A DNA stretch of 64,000 bases. Source: Bacteroidota bacterium. GTDB lineage: Bacteria > Bacteroidota > Bacteroidia > Chitinophagales > Chitinophagaceae. The stretch covers positions 1 to 64,000 of the forward strand of contig VGFQ01000004.1 in the NCBI GenBank assembly GCA_016868815.1. The letters are read 5' to 3'. Numbering within the stretch: the stretch's first letter is position 1; each line of letters begins with the position of its first letter. Both the position numbers and the translations under genes were made by a program. Positions 1-8,790 of the stretch are shown here, piece by piece. The notes under the pieces were generated by a model, which worked only from the letters and a program-made list of their open reading frames with translations, was not told the origin of the DNA and ran no database searches.

Positions 1-1513
1 GTCTTTGTATGATGGGGGGTGCATTGCGACAGGTCAGAAATCCATTGATATCGTCAGGGGTGACGGATATTTCCTTCAACGATTGTCGAATCTGTTTGAC
101 TTCTTTTTCTTTTTGTTGGACTCTTTCCAGTCGTTCAGCGGATGCCAATCCGATGTTGTGACTTAGGCGGGTCAGACGCAAGTCAGCATTGTCTTGCCGC
201 AGCAGGGTTCGGAACTCTGCCCGGGAGGTGAACATGCGGTAGGGTTCACGGGTGCCTTTACTGACAAGGTCGTCTATGAGTACCCCGATATAGGCTTCGC
301 TTCGTTTCAGGATCAGGGGAGGCTGATCCTGTAAATGCAGGTGTGCATTGATACCGGCCATCATACCTTGGCAGGCCGCTTCCTCGTATCCAGTGGTTCC
401 ATTGATTTGGCCTGCGAAAAAAAGGCGTCGGATCCGTTTCGTCTCCAGATTATAGTCTAATTGTGTAGGAGGGAAGTAGTCGTATTCGATGGCATACCCA
501 GGACGAAAGATGCGGCATTGCTCGAAACCTGGTACTTTTCGCAATGCTTTGATTTGAATGGCTTCCGGAAGGGATGTTGAAAAGCCATTTACGTAGATTT
601 CGATGGTATTCCAACCTTCGGGTTCGACAAAGAGTTGGTGTCTGTCACGGTCTGAAAACCGATTGATCTTGTCCTCGATACTGGGGCAGTAGCGGGGTCC
701 TATACCATCGATGCGGCCGGAGAACATAGGGCTTTGGTCAAAGCCCTCCTTCAGTGTATCATGAACGCTAGGGTCGGTGTAGGTGATCCAGCAACTTCGT
801 TGATCGGCTGATTGCAGTCTTGGCTTTCCCAGATAACTAAACCCACTGATTTCTGAATCACCGGGTTGTTCTTCCATCCGACTATAGTTCAGGCTTCTGC
901 CATCGATGCGAGGCGGTGTTCCCGTCTTCAACCGATCGCTTTCGAATCCAAGAGATATCAGTTGTTCAGTAATACCGCTGGAAGCACGCTCAGCCATTCT
1001 TCCGCCGGCATATTGCTTCTCCCCAACATGGATGATACCATTCAAAAAGGTTCCATTGGTCAGGATAACTGCCTTTGATTCAATCTGGTGTCCCATTGCA
1101 GTAATGACTCCTGTGCAAGATCCCTTACGAATGAGGAGGCCGACGACCACATCCTGATAGAAATCCAAACCTTTGGTCTGTTCCAGACAGCTTCTCCATT
1201 CTTGAGAAAACAGCATTCGATCGCTCTGGGCGCGAGGACTCCACATGGCCGGCCCTTTGGATCGGTTCAACATCCTAAATTGGATCATCGAGCGGTCGGT
1301 GACAATACCCGAATAACCGCCCATTGCATCAATTTCGCGCACAATCTGACCCTTGGCAATACCACCCATAGCAGGATTACAGCTCATTTGTCCCATGGTC
1401 TGCATATTCATAGTGAGAAGCAGAACGCGACTACCCATCTGGGCGGCAGCCGCAGCGGCTTCGCAACCCGCATGGCCTGCGCCCACTACTATGATGTCGT
1501 AGGTTAGAAACAT
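1..1513 (-). CDS. mnmG: MnmG (GidA), tRNA uridine-5-carboxymethylaminomethyl modification enzyme, partial
   Basis: This is the FAD-dependent subunit that, with MnmE, modifies the wobble uridine (U34) of certain tRNAs in the cytoplasm. My reverse-strand translation starts at the ATG read from 1513 down and gives MFLTYDIIVVGAGHAGCEAA, a dinucleotide-binding GxGxAG motif at residues 10-16. Further family stretches follow (CNPAMGGIAKG, GPAMWSPRAQSDR, GTFLNG, KTGTPPRI, FAGQINGTTGYEEAA). The frame stays open for about 504 codons to the window edge, so the C-terminal quarter is missing. It lies downstream of ybeY on the same strand, separated by 167 bp that carry two parS sites. GC content is near 50% at the window edge (30/60 by hand count for 1-60), between that of the AT-rich block and that of the right part of the window. 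The family call is secure. Confidence 0.96.
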   Translation of the reverse strand, partial: MFLTYDIIVVGAGHAGCEAAAAAAQMGSRVLLLTMNMQTMGQMSCNPAMGGIAKGQIVREIDAMGGYSGIVTDRSMIQFRMLNRSKGPAMWSPRAQSDRMLFSQEWRSCLEQTKGLDFYQDVVVGLLIRKGSCTGVITAMGHQIESKAVILTNGTFLNGIIHVGEKQYAGGRMAERASSGITEQLISLGFESDRLKTGTPPRIDGRSLNYSRMEEQPGDSEISGFSYLGKPRLQSADQRSCWITYTDPSVHDTLKEGFDQSPMFSGRIDGIGPRYCPSIEDKINRFSDRDRHQLFVEPEGWNTIEIYVNGFSTSLPEAIQIKALRKVPGFEQCRIFRPGYAIEYDYFPPTQLDYNLETKRIRRLFFAGQINGTTGYEEAACQGMMAGINAHLHLQDQPPLILKRSEAYIGVLIDDLVSKGTREPYRMFTSRAEFRTLLRQDNADLRLTRLSHNIGLASAERLERVQQKEKEVKQIRQSLKEISVTPDDINGFLTCRNAPPIIQR

Positions 1514-1546
1514 GCAGTAAAGGTAACGGCTCTAATCTATGGGATA

Positions 1547-1562
1547 TGTTCCACGTGGAACA
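1547..1562. promoter_or_regulatory. parS site 1 (ParB/Spo0J binding site)
   Basis: The 16-mer TGTTCCACGTGGAACA is a perfect palindrome. It matches the near-universal bacterial parS pattern TGTTNCACGTGAAACA at all but one specified position. It lies just upstream of mnmG in the mnmG-ybeY gap. Known biology: ParB nucleates on parS sites clustered near the replication origin to segregate the chromosome. A second copy 71 bp away makes chance very unlikely. No parA or parB gene is in this window. Confidence 0.87.
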
Positions 1563-1633
1563 AAGAAGGTAATTCTTAAGATAAAAATGAAATATAGATG
1601 GGTGACTGTATATCTGGGGTGTGGAAGGTGGGA

Positions 1634-1649
1634 TGTTCCACGTGAAACA
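1634..1649. promoter_or_regulatory. parS site 2 (ParB/Spo0J binding site)
   Basis: The 16-mer TGTTCCACGTGAAACA matches the parS pattern TGTTNCACGTGAAACA at every specified position. It sits in the same intergenic gap as the first site, with 71 bp between the two. Two closely spaced sites beside mnmG fit the origin-proximal parS clusters seen in many phyla. Confidence 0.88.
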
Positions 1650-1680
1650 ATAGAATATCTATGCATTTATTGCATACATA

Positions 1681-2103
1681 TTAAATAAAATAATATTGTA
1701 ACCATTCGTCTTCCATAAGAGTCATGGCCTGTTTGGATGTTGGGGTTGCATCGGAATATCCTAGCAAATGGAGAATGCCATGAAAAATGATGCGATGACA
1801 TTCCTGGTTATAGGGAACCTGATATTGATGGGCATTATCTTTCACTCGATCGATACTAATATAAATGTCCGCGAGTAGATGTTTTGGGGTATTGCTGAAT
1901 TCAAATGTGAGAATATCCGTGTAGTAGTCATGTTGTAGATATTGTTGATTGAGGTGCAAAAGACTTTTATCATCAACAAAAATGAATTGAATACAGTCGA
2001 TGTGGTAGTTTTGGCTTCTGCAACGTTCCAAGATAAATGCTCGTAATTTTTGTATGTCTGTGAGTTTAGCTTTTCGAGAGTGATGGAATAAAATATTATT
2101 CAT
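1681..2103 (-). CDS. ybeY: Endoribonuclease YbeY (16S rRNA maturation)
   Basis: YbeY is a zinc-dependent endoribonuclease needed for 16S rRNA 3'-end maturation and ribosome quality control. The signature is HGILHLLGYSD near the C-terminus, the family H-G-x-L-H-L-x-G box. The third zinc ligand, His in E. coli, is replaced by an Asp-containing GYSDATP segment; from memory this is usual in Bacteroidota. I chose the inner ATG at 2103 (140 aa) over the one at 2127, because family members begin with a segment like NILFHHSRK and the longer form would overlap the feoA start. The two divergent start codons are then only 17 bp apart, so each gene's promoter probably lies inside or beside the other. It is followed on the same strand by the parS gap and mnmG. 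Confidence 0.9.
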   Translation of the reverse strand: MNNILFHHSRKAKLTDIQKLRAFILERCRSQNYHIDCIQFIFVDDKSLLHLNQQYLQHDYYTDILTFEFSNTPKHLLADIYISIDRVKDNAHQYQVPYNQECHRIIFHGILHLLGYSDATPTSKQAMTLMEDEWLQYYFI

Positions 2104-2120
2104 AAAGAAAGTATCAGTAT

Positions 2121-2348
2121 ATGACATTAAATGAGCTGCAACCGGGCAACCGGGGTAAAATTATATCGATACGTGAAGATAGCTTGACATTAAAGTTACT
2201 AGAGATGGGGTTTATACCTGGAGAAATAGTTGGAATCGAACATAGAACATGGGATTCAGACCCTATCGCAGTACGAATCAGTGGATATTTGATTGGATTG
2301 AGACGGGAAGAGGCAGCTTTAATTGAGGTAGAAAGCATATCAGCATGA
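2121..2348 (+). CDS. feoA: FeoA ferrous iron transport accessory protein
   Basis: This is a 75-aa SH3-like protein of the FeoA family, a cytoplasmic partner of the Fe(II) permease FeoB. Family features are the N-terminal MTLNELQPGNRGKI, the central LLEMGFIPGE (hydrophobic patch and G-x-x-P-G turn), and the C-terminal SGYLIGLRREEA. It is a stand-alone domain of normal length. The feoB gene is not adjacent but lies about 12.6 kb away on the same strand. The stop codon overlaps the nadD start (ATGA), so the two are probably translationally coupled. Confidence 0.92.
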   Translation: MTLNELQPGNRGKIISIREDSLTLKLLEMGFIPGEIVGIEHRTWDSDPIAVRISGYLIGLRREEAALIEVESISA

Positions 2349-2923
2349 TAAAAGTAGGTCTATATTTTGGCTCGTTTAACCCAATACATCACGGGCATCT
2401 AATCATTGCCAATCATTTATTATATCAAGAAGATTTAGATCAAATTTGGTTTGTAGTGTCACCACAAAACCCATTTAAAGCAGAACAATATTTACTAAAT
2501 GAGTTTCACAGGCTTCATTTGACCAAACTCGCTACAGATGGGGTACCCGGTTTTCGAGTGTGTGATATTGAATTTCAACTACCAAGACCTTCGTACACAA
2601 TAGATACTTTACAGGCATTGGATGATAAATATCCATCACATGAATTTTGCATCATCATGGGAAGTGATAGTTATATGAATATTGGAAAGTGGAAAAAAGC
2701 TGATAAACTCTGTAGAGAGCGTAAGATATATGTATACATACGTAAAGGTTTTCCTGTAGAATCTGATGTCAGTGGGAACATAGTACTGTGTAAAGCGCCA
2801 TTATTAGATATATCTGCCTCTATGATACGTAAGATTTGGCAGGAAGGACACAGCATACGATATTACGTACCAGAGTCGGTTCGAGAAGAAATAGAAAAGG
2901 GTAATTATTACAGAAGGGGGTAA
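2345..2923 (+). CDS. nadD: Nicotinate-nucleotide adenylyltransferase NadD
   Basis: NadD adenylates nicotinic acid mononucleotide to deamido-NAD, a core step of NAD synthesis. The nucleotidyltransferase signature GSFNPIHHGH (residues 9-18) and the C-terminal SASMIRK loop (family S-x-T-x-I-R) are both visible. The length of 192 aa is normal. The start overlaps the feoA stop by 4 bp. The 3' end overlaps the convergent chromate transporter gene by 16 bp. The pathway gene nadA lies in the same AT-rich block at 17.1-18.1 kb. Confidence 0.96.
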   Translation: MIKVGLYFGSFNPIHHGHLIIANHLLYQEDLDQIWFVVSPQNPFKAEQYLLNEFHRLHLTKLATDGVPGFRVCDIEFQLPRPSYTIDTLQALDDKYPSHEFCIIMGSDSYMNIGKWKKADKLCRERKIYVYIRKGFPVESDVSGNIVLCKAPLLDISASMIRKIWQEGHSIRYYVPESVREEIEKGNYYRRG

Positions 2924-4179
2924 GAAGAAAAATAACCTAAAATAAGGGAACCTATAACCAACCAGGCAGGATTAAGCTTTGTGGTGGATAAATAAATTAA
3001 GGTGATACAAATAAAAAATATTGATGAGAGTGTTTTCTCTATAGAGGAGTAATGAATGTATAATAGATCAGTGGATAAGTAAATGACAGATGCAAACATG
3101 ATGCCCACCGTTGCTGCATGAATCCCTTTTAGCAATGGGTATAAAAAATTGAAACCATGCAAATATTCCCAGAGGGGATAAAAAAAAAGAACCAATAGAA
3201 AGCTTGGAAGAAAGATGGCGACTGTGGCTACCAACATGCCTATCCATTGATTTCCAGATCCTTTCGAAATAAGAACTGAAGCCCCTGCAAAAGATGCAAA
3301 TGAGAAAACAGGTCCTGGAACTGCTCTGATAAATCCTGCACCTGCTAAAAAAACGGTGCGATCCATTTTTAACGCATTGCTATTATTTTCTTTGATTTTC
3401 TTGGATGTAGGACGAGCAACATACTGCTCGTACATCAACGGAATGAGAACATCTCCTCCACCAAAAATAATACTCCCAAATCGATATCCGTTTTCAAAGA
3501 GGTTGAAATAAGGTCTTAATCCCCAATTGTTTTTTCTCGCTAATTCTGAAAGTGACCCAGATACTAAAAAAGTGAGAAGGAAAATGGTTAAAAATTTCCA
3601 TCGTACTGTGATGGGACGTTGCTCGTTCGTTGCAATTTGTTCAGAATAAAAGAATATAGTGATAAGACTGGCAACGAAGATAACGATAGGGAAAATAATC
3701 GGCTGTTTAAAGAAAGTTAGACATATGACTATTATAAATAATGTTAGTATAATAAAAAATACTTTTTTTCGTATGATTTGATAAGACCTCCATGCTGCGT
3801 ATCCTATAAATCCAATGGCGATGGGCGGAAGAAACTGAATGCTATCTATCACCTTACTGTTAGAGGGATAAGCGGTTAATATTATTGCAGCTATTCCCAT
3901 AAATGTGGCAGCAGGTAAAATCCATAAGAGCAGGGTGAGAATAGACAAGGGTAGACCTCCTTTTTTATAACCAATTAAAATTAATATTTGTGTGGATGAC
4001 GCACCAGGAAGTAGTTGACAGAAGGCATTAAAATCATGTAGCTGTTTTTCCGATATATCATTCCTTCTTTCGACAAATATTTTTAACATCATAGAGAAAT
4101 GTCCTTGTGGACCACCAAAGGATGTCATGGCATGCAGCAATACTGCTTTAAGGAAATCAATATGCCTACGAAAGAACAA
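2908..4179 (-). CDS. chrA: ChrA-type chromate transporter (CHR family)
   Basis: A 423-aa polytopic inner-membrane protein of the CHR family, known for chromate efflux, though many members have untested substrates. The N-terminal half carries the family motifs FGGPQGH and CQLLPGASSTQ, and the second half repeats the pattern with IFGGGDVLIPL and GFIRAVPGPVFSFASFAG. This is the duplicated two-domain long-chain form. Hydrophobic segments fill most of the length. It starts 3 bp after the 2OG-Fe(II) oxygenase gene on the same strand, so the two are probably co-transcribed. Calling chromate the substrate is an inference from the family. Confidence 0.88.
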   Translation of the reverse strand: MFFRRHIDFLKAVLLHAMTSFGGPQGHFSMMLKIFVERRNDISEKQLHDFNAFCQLLPGASSTQILILIGYKKGGLPLSILTLLLWILPAATFMGIAAIILTAYPSNSKVIDSIQFLPPIAIGFIGYAAWRSYQIIRKKVFFIILTLFIIVICLTFFKQPIIFPIVIFVASLITIFFYSEQIATNEQRPITVRWKFLTIFLLTFLVSGSLSELARKNNWGLRPYFNLFENGYRFGSIIFGGGDVLIPLMYEQYVARPTSKKIKENNSNALKMDRTVFLAGAGFIRAVPGPVFSFASFAGASVLISKGSGNQWIGMLVATVAIFLPSFLLVLFFYPLWEYLHGFNFLYPLLKGIHAATVGIMFASVIYLSTDLLYIHYSSIEKTLSSIFFICITLIYLSTTKLNPAWLVIGSLILGYFSSYPLL

Positions 4180-4182
4180 GGG

Positions 4183-5115
4183 TTATTTTTTTAGGCCTAT
4201 TTCTTTCAATCGTTCATCTAAGTATTGGCCTGCCGTCAAATCTTCATAGCGTTTAGGTAAATGGTCTGAAATGCAGGAATCTAGGCAAGCAAGCGACATC
4301 TGACTGACGGGATGAAGAAAGAAAGGAATAGAGAATCTAGAAGTGTGCCACTGGTCCCTCGGTGGATTAATAACGCGATGGGTTGTGCTCTTTAAAAGAT
4401 CATTGGTTAATCTCTGCAGCATATCTCCTACATTGACTACAATCTGATCGGGTGATGAAACTACCGGTAACCATTCATTGTTTTTTGATAAGATCTGTAA
4501 GCCTTCTGCAGATGCACCTACCAACAATGTGATCAGATTGATGTCTTCATGTTGTTCTGCACGAATAGACGACTCGGGCTCACTTAATATCGGAGGATAA
4601 TGAATCGCACGTAAAATGGAATTACCGTACTGAATTTGCCTTGTGAAAAAATCTGATGGTAAGTGGAGATAATCGGAAATGGCATGTAGCAGGTAAAATC
4701 CACTCTTTTCAAAACAGGAAAAGGCTTCTTCGAAGCAATCGTTAAACCCAACAATCTCAGCAACTTGAACGTTTGATGGATATGGTTCTGTATCATTTGG
4801 CAACTGTCCAAATTGAAAAAATTCTTTTAAATCTGGAGCTGGGCTGCCTTTTGCATGTTCTTTACCAAATGATGTATATCCACGTTGACCGTGTAAATGG
4901 GGTATTTCATATGATATCTTAACTTCGTTTGGCAATGAAAAAAATTGTTTTGTTATATCATATAGATTTCGGATGAGTGAAGATGGAATACCATGATTTT
5001 TGACAGATACAAAGCCAACATGTTCAAAGGAATGCCCTAATAAGTCTACAAACTGCTTTCTTTCCGTGACAGAGCCATTCTTATACATAGCCAAATCGAC
5101 AATGGGAATATGCAT
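4183..5115 (-). CDS. 2-oxoglutarate/Fe(II)-dependent oxygenase, isopenicillin-N-synthase-like
   Basis: A 310-aa protein of the non-haem iron, 2-oxoglutarate-dependent dioxygenase superfamily. It has the plant/IPNS-type N-terminal region (MHIPIVDL, then GFVSVKNHGIP near residues 34-44) and a double-stranded beta-helix core. The iron triad is visible: HED with H189 and D191, and H246 in STTHRV. The 2-oxoglutarate-binding R-x-S appears as R260-F-S262. The substrate cannot be predicted. It is the first gene of a probable two-gene operon with chrA. Confidence 0.85.
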   Translation of the reverse strand: MHIPIVDLAMYKNGSVTERKQFVDLLGHSFEHVGFVSVKNHGIPSSLIRNLYDITKQFFSLPNEVKISYEIPHLHGQRGYTSFGKEHAKGSPAPDLKEFFQFGQLPNDTEPYPSNVQVAEIVGFNDCFEEAFSCFEKSGFYLLHAISDYLHLPSDFFTRQIQYGNSILRAIHYPPILSEPESSIRAEQHEDINLITLLVGASAEGLQILSKNNEWLPVVSSPDQIVVNVGDMLQRLTNDLLKSTTHRVINPPRDQWHTSRFSIPFFLHPVSQMSLACLDSCISDHLPKRYEDLTAGQYLDERLKEIGLKK

Positions 5116-5155
5116 AGATTTATTTTAAATTAAAGTATATAAATAAAATGGAATA

Positions 5156-6187
5156 ATGGATAATTTAAGGATATTTTTTGTATTTGTGTGTGTTTTGCCG
5201 GTATTAGGTGGCTGTTTCCCGAAAGTTCGCCCATACACAGGAGCAGATGCTTTTTCTTCGATTGGGGGTAATCCGGATTATGAAAAATTAGAATATTGGG
5301 CAGCTCATCCGGGTAAATGGGATCCATCTGATAGTTTGAGAAGGAGGGAAAAAAAGTTTTATAATGATCAAAAAGTCGATGTGTTTTATTTACATCCTAC
5401 CACATTTACAGAAGATAATATGAAATATGGTGATAATGCGCATATTGATGATCCCTATATAAACAAGAAGACGGATTATACAGCCGTGCTCTATCAGGCC
5501 AGTGTCTTTAAAAAGAACTGTCGTATATATGCTCCTAGATATCGACAAGCACATATTTCAATGTATTACACGAAAGATTCGCTGGCGAAGAAGAAGGCAT
5601 TTGAGCTGGCATATAATGATGTAGTTCAATCGTTTAATACATTTTTAGCTTTTAGGGGGAAGAATCGTCCTTTTATATTGGCATCCCACAGCCAAGGGAC
5701 AACACACGCATATCAATTATTAAAAGAAGTGATATTATCGTCTTCTGAAAAGAGTCAATTGGTTGCTGCCTATTTAATAGGAATGCCAGTTCCTAGGATG
5801 GATGATAAGATAGCAGTTTGTAAGGATACAAATATGGTAGGATGTATGATTTCATGGAGAACCTATGCAATGAATTATGGTCATACAAATCTGAACCCTA
5901 CTGATGAATCGAAGGTGGTAGTAAATCCCATCTTATGGACAATAGATACGACACTATCTAAAAGACAAGATCACAAAGGAATGGTGCTCTATAACTATCA
6001 GAAAACCTATAGAAATGCATTGGTTGCTAAAGTAAAAGGAGATGCCCTGTATATTTCAAAACCAAAATTTATTGGCTCATTGTTCATGAATATGAAAAAT
6101 TACCACGCGGGTGATTATAATTTATTCTATAAAAATTTAGAAGAGGATGTTGAGAGGAGAATAAGAGAATATTTTCTGTCGAGATAG
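5156..6187 (+). CDS. DUF3089 family lipoprotein with alpha/beta-hydrolase fold
   Basis: A 343-aa predicted lipoprotein. The N-terminal hydrophobic segment ends in a lipobox LGGC with the modified Cys at residue 20. The body matches the DUF3089 family, with YLHPTTF near residue 80, the nucleophile elbow ASHSQGT near residue 178, and SWRTYAMNYG further on. It is probably a serine hydrolase anchored to a membrane facing the periplasm; the substrate is unknown. It is transcribed divergently from the oxygenase-chrA pair and convergently with the fucosyltransferase gene. Confidence 0.8.
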   Translation: MDNLRIFFVFVCVLPVLGGCFPKVRPYTGADAFSSIGGNPDYEKLEYWAAHPGKWDPSDSLRRREKKFYNDQKVDVFYLHPTTFTEDNMKYGDNAHIDDPYINKKTDYTAVLYQASVFKKNCRIYAPRYRQAHISMYYTKDSLAKKKAFELAYNDVVQSFNTFLAFRGKNRPFILASHSQGTTHAYQLLKEVILSSSEKSQLVAAYLIGMPVPRMDDKIAVCKDTNMVGCMISWRTYAMNYGHTNLNPTDESKVVVNPILWTIDTTLSKRQDHKGMVLYNYQKTYRNALVAKVKGDALYISKPKFIGSLFMNMKNYHAGDYNLFYKNLEEDVERRIREYFLSR

Positions 6188-6208
6188 GAGTTATTGTTTT
6201 TAACTCGA

Positions 6209-7093
6209 CTATATAAGAATCCAATCATCAGGGTATACAGATGACCATGTTTGCTTCTTATTAGACAACCATTTTCTTGGTGCAATCACCATTTTATCTA
6301 TATGTTGGTTTAACCACGCAGCCCACCAGCTAAAGGTACTATTTGCAATAATTTGGTGTTTACATTGACTCATTAGATAAAAATCAAATACTGATTGATC
6401 ATCAATATTATTTTGTACGTATGTGGTTGGATAATTAAATTGGAGATTATGAATTACCCAGTGTGCGTCGTCTGAAAAGATAAATATATGTAGATTAGGA
6501 TGTGTTCTTGAAATGAGTTGTACTGCTTCATAATAATATGATGAATCAAGTACGCCATGGTATTTAGATGCGGAAGGATTTGAAATGTAATCACCTCTTC
6601 GAATATGAATCCCTAGGCTATTGCTTTCTTTTATTTTATTTAAATAGATATTATTATTTTCTGATACTGCTGATTTAGGTGTAAATTCTTTTATAAGGGT
6701 TTCCCTAATCGAAGAAAAATATTTGGAACAATGCCAGAATCCCAGTAGGTAGGTATCTACAGGAAAATGTAGAAAGTTTGCATGAAAGCGATATCCAGAT
6801 TCTGATATGAAGGCTTTTTTGAAGAATGATGGAAAATAACGCATGAGCCCTCTAACATATCGATTCCGATTAAGCCTTGTAAAAGATTCTATTTCATCGG
6901 CGCTTGCAAGATTAATTTCTGTATTTAGTAATTGTAAATCTAACTTTCGCGGGGTAACTCCTTTTTGGAATTCATTCCCAAGGATACCTTTGTCTATTTT
7001 GAGGATTGTTTTGTGGTGAATGGATAAATGTTTTCCAATCGCATATTGAAACATCTGGTTTCCAAGGCCTCCAACTAATTTAACGATAATCAT
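6209..7093 (-). CDS. Alpha-1,2-fucosyltransferase family protein (GT11)
   Basis: A 294-aa glycosyltransferase of family GT11, which transfers fucose from GDP-fucose to a sugar acceptor, usually in surface polysaccharide or LPS O-antigen. The N-terminus LVGGLGNQMFQYAIG, the nucleotide-binding HIRRGDY (residues 163-169), SDDAHWV, and the C-terminal ANSTFSWWAAWLN box are all diagnostic. No other polysaccharide gene is adjacent, so it is an isolated copy, and the acceptor cannot be told. It lies downstream of asnS on the same strand across a 42-bp gap. Confidence 0.9.
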   Translation of the reverse strand: MIIVKLVGGLGNQMFQYAIGKHLSIHHKTILKIDKGILGNEFQKGVTPRKLDLQLLNTEINLASADEIESFTRLNRNRYVRGLMRYFPSFFKKAFISESGYRFHANFLHFPVDTYLLGFWHCSKYFSSIRETLIKEFTPKSAVSENNNIYLNKIKESNSLGIHIRRGDYISNPSASKYHGVLDSSYYYEAVQLISRTHPNLHIFIFSDDAHWVIHNLQFNYPTTYVQNNIDDQSVFDFYLMSQCKHQIIANSTFSWWAAWLNQHIDKMVIAPRKWLSNKKQTWSSVYPDDWILI

Positions 7094-7135
7094 AATAAAA
7101 AACGACTTGCTGTTGCTGGGTATAACAGACTTCGT

Positions 7136-8572
7136 CTAGTATAATGCAGATTTAGGTGTTCTAGGGAATGGTATGACATCACGTATGTTAGACATCCCGG
7201 TCACAAATTGAACCATTCGCTCGAAACCAAGACCAAAACCCGCATGGGGTACGGTGCCAAACCGGCGGGTATCTAAATACCAATGTAGTTGCTGATGAGG
7301 AATTTGTAATTGATTCATTCTTGACAACAACATATCATATCGCTCTTCCCGCTGTGATCCTCCGACGATTTCACCGATACCGGGTGCTAATATATCCATA
7401 GCCGCCACGGTTTTACCATCTGTATTTTGACGCATGTAGAATGCTTTAATTTCTTTTGGATAATTGTATACTATAACAGGTTGCTTGAAATGTTTTTCCA
7501 CCAGATATCGTTCATGTTCGCTTTGTAGATCCATACCCCACTGAATATCATAGGCAAACTTCTTTTTTTTGTATGGGTTGGATTGTATAAGAATATTGAC
7601 AGCTTCGGTATAAGAAATGCGAACAAAAGGCGTATCCCTAACGAGTTCGAGTTTTTGTATCAATGTATATGGGCTTCTTTTATCAGCGGGTAGTTGCATT
7701 TCTTCATCTATCAATCGCTGTTCGAGGAACTGAAGGTCCTCTCTTCCTTGAGATAAAACTTGTTGAATGATCGATTTTATAAAAGATTCAGCTAGGTCCA
7801 TGTTGTCTTCAAGATCATAAAAAGCCATTTCAGGCTCCACCATCCAGAACTCAGCTAAGTGGCGGGTTGTGTTCGAGTTTTCAGCCCTGAATGTCGGACC
7901 GAATGTATAGATCTCACCAAAAGCCATAGCAGCCAGTTCTCCTTCCAATTGACCACTAACAGTCAGGTGAGTCTGTTTACCAAAAAAATCAGCATTGAAA
8001 TCTAATGAGCCGTCTGGCAAGGTGGAAGCTCCAGTAGGTGGCAGGGTTGTCACCCTGAACATTTCTCCGGCGCCTTCGGCATCACTGGAGGTAATGATAG
8101 GAGTATGCCAATATAGAAAACCTCTTTGATGAAAATATGAATGTATTGCAAAGGCAAGTTCATGACGAATTCTGAAAACGGACCCAAATGTATTCGTACG
8201 CATGCGTAAATGTGCTTGCTCCCTGAGAAACTCTAAGTTGTGTTTTTTGGGTTGTAGTGGATATAAATCTGCTGGTGAATCACCCAGTATTTCAAGTTTT
8301 TCAACCTTTAATTCGATTTCCTGACCTTTCCCTTGTGAAGAGATTAATTCCCCGGTAGCTTTAATTGATGAAGATGTTGTCAATCTTTTACAGATGGAAT
8401 CATCGAAACTGCCTAATGGAAGGTATAATTGAAGATTTTGAATGGTAGAACCATCATTTAGGCTGATAAACTGATTGTTTCTAAAAGTTCGAACCCAACC
8501 CATCACAGTGATAGTGGAGCCTATGGGAAGCTCCAGAAAAATAGATTTGATTTTGGTTTTAATATTAAACAT
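7136..8572 (-). CDS. asnS: Asparaginyl-tRNA synthetase
   Basis: AsnRS charges tRNA-Asn. The 478-aa sequence has an N-terminal OB-fold anticodon-binding domain (GWVRTFRNNQFISLNDG) and a class II catalytic core. Motif 2 is visible in FGPTFRAENSNTTRHLAEFW and motif 3 in GFGLGFERMVQFV with the C-terminal PFPRTP. The SNTTRHLAEFWMVEPE context favours AsnRS over AspRS. Codon use is AT-rich like its neighbours although it is an essential gene. It is divergent from rho across a 218-bp gap. Confidence 0.96.
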   Translation of the reverse strand: MFNIKTKIKSIFLELPIGSTITVMGWVRTFRNNQFISLNDGSTIQNLQLYLPLGSFDDSICKRLTTSSSIKATGELISSQGKGQEIELKVEKLEILGDSPADLYPLQPKKHNLEFLREQAHLRMRTNTFGSVFRIRHELAFAIHSYFHQRGFLYWHTPIITSSDAEGAGEMFRVTTLPPTGASTLPDGSLDFNADFFGKQTHLTVSGQLEGELAAMAFGEIYTFGPTFRAENSNTTRHLAEFWMVEPEMAFYDLEDNMDLAESFIKSIIQQVLSQGREDLQFLEQRLIDEEMQLPADKRSPYTLIQKLELVRDTPFVRISYTEAVNILIQSNPYKKKKFAYDIQWGMDLQSEHERYLVEKHFKQPVIVYNYPKEIKAFYMRQNTDGKTVAAMDILAPGIGEIVGGSQREERYDMLLSRMNQLQIPHQQLHWYLDTRRFGTVPHAGFGLGFERMVQFVTGMSNIRDVIPFPRTPKSALY

Positions 8573-8790
8573 TTTTTATATATTTTAGGTTGTTAGGGGT
8601 TTCCCTTTGCTTCTTCTTTGTTGATTTAGCATCCAATCGGGCTAGATTTTTGGAATATCCAGCAAAAGTCGCTAATATTGTGTTATCCCATCCATTTCGA
8701 GCATTGCCTTTCTCGGCTGCTTTTTATTCACCCAACTCAAAGGTTCAGTAAACGTATACCGGATAGCCGGTTTTTCCCAATCTGCCATGT

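Noticed and set aside
6188..6206. Hairpin GAGTTA/TAACTC between DUF3089 and the fucosyltransferase gene
   Set aside because: A 6-bp AT-rich stem with its T-run in the loop instead of after the stem; too weak to call a terminator.
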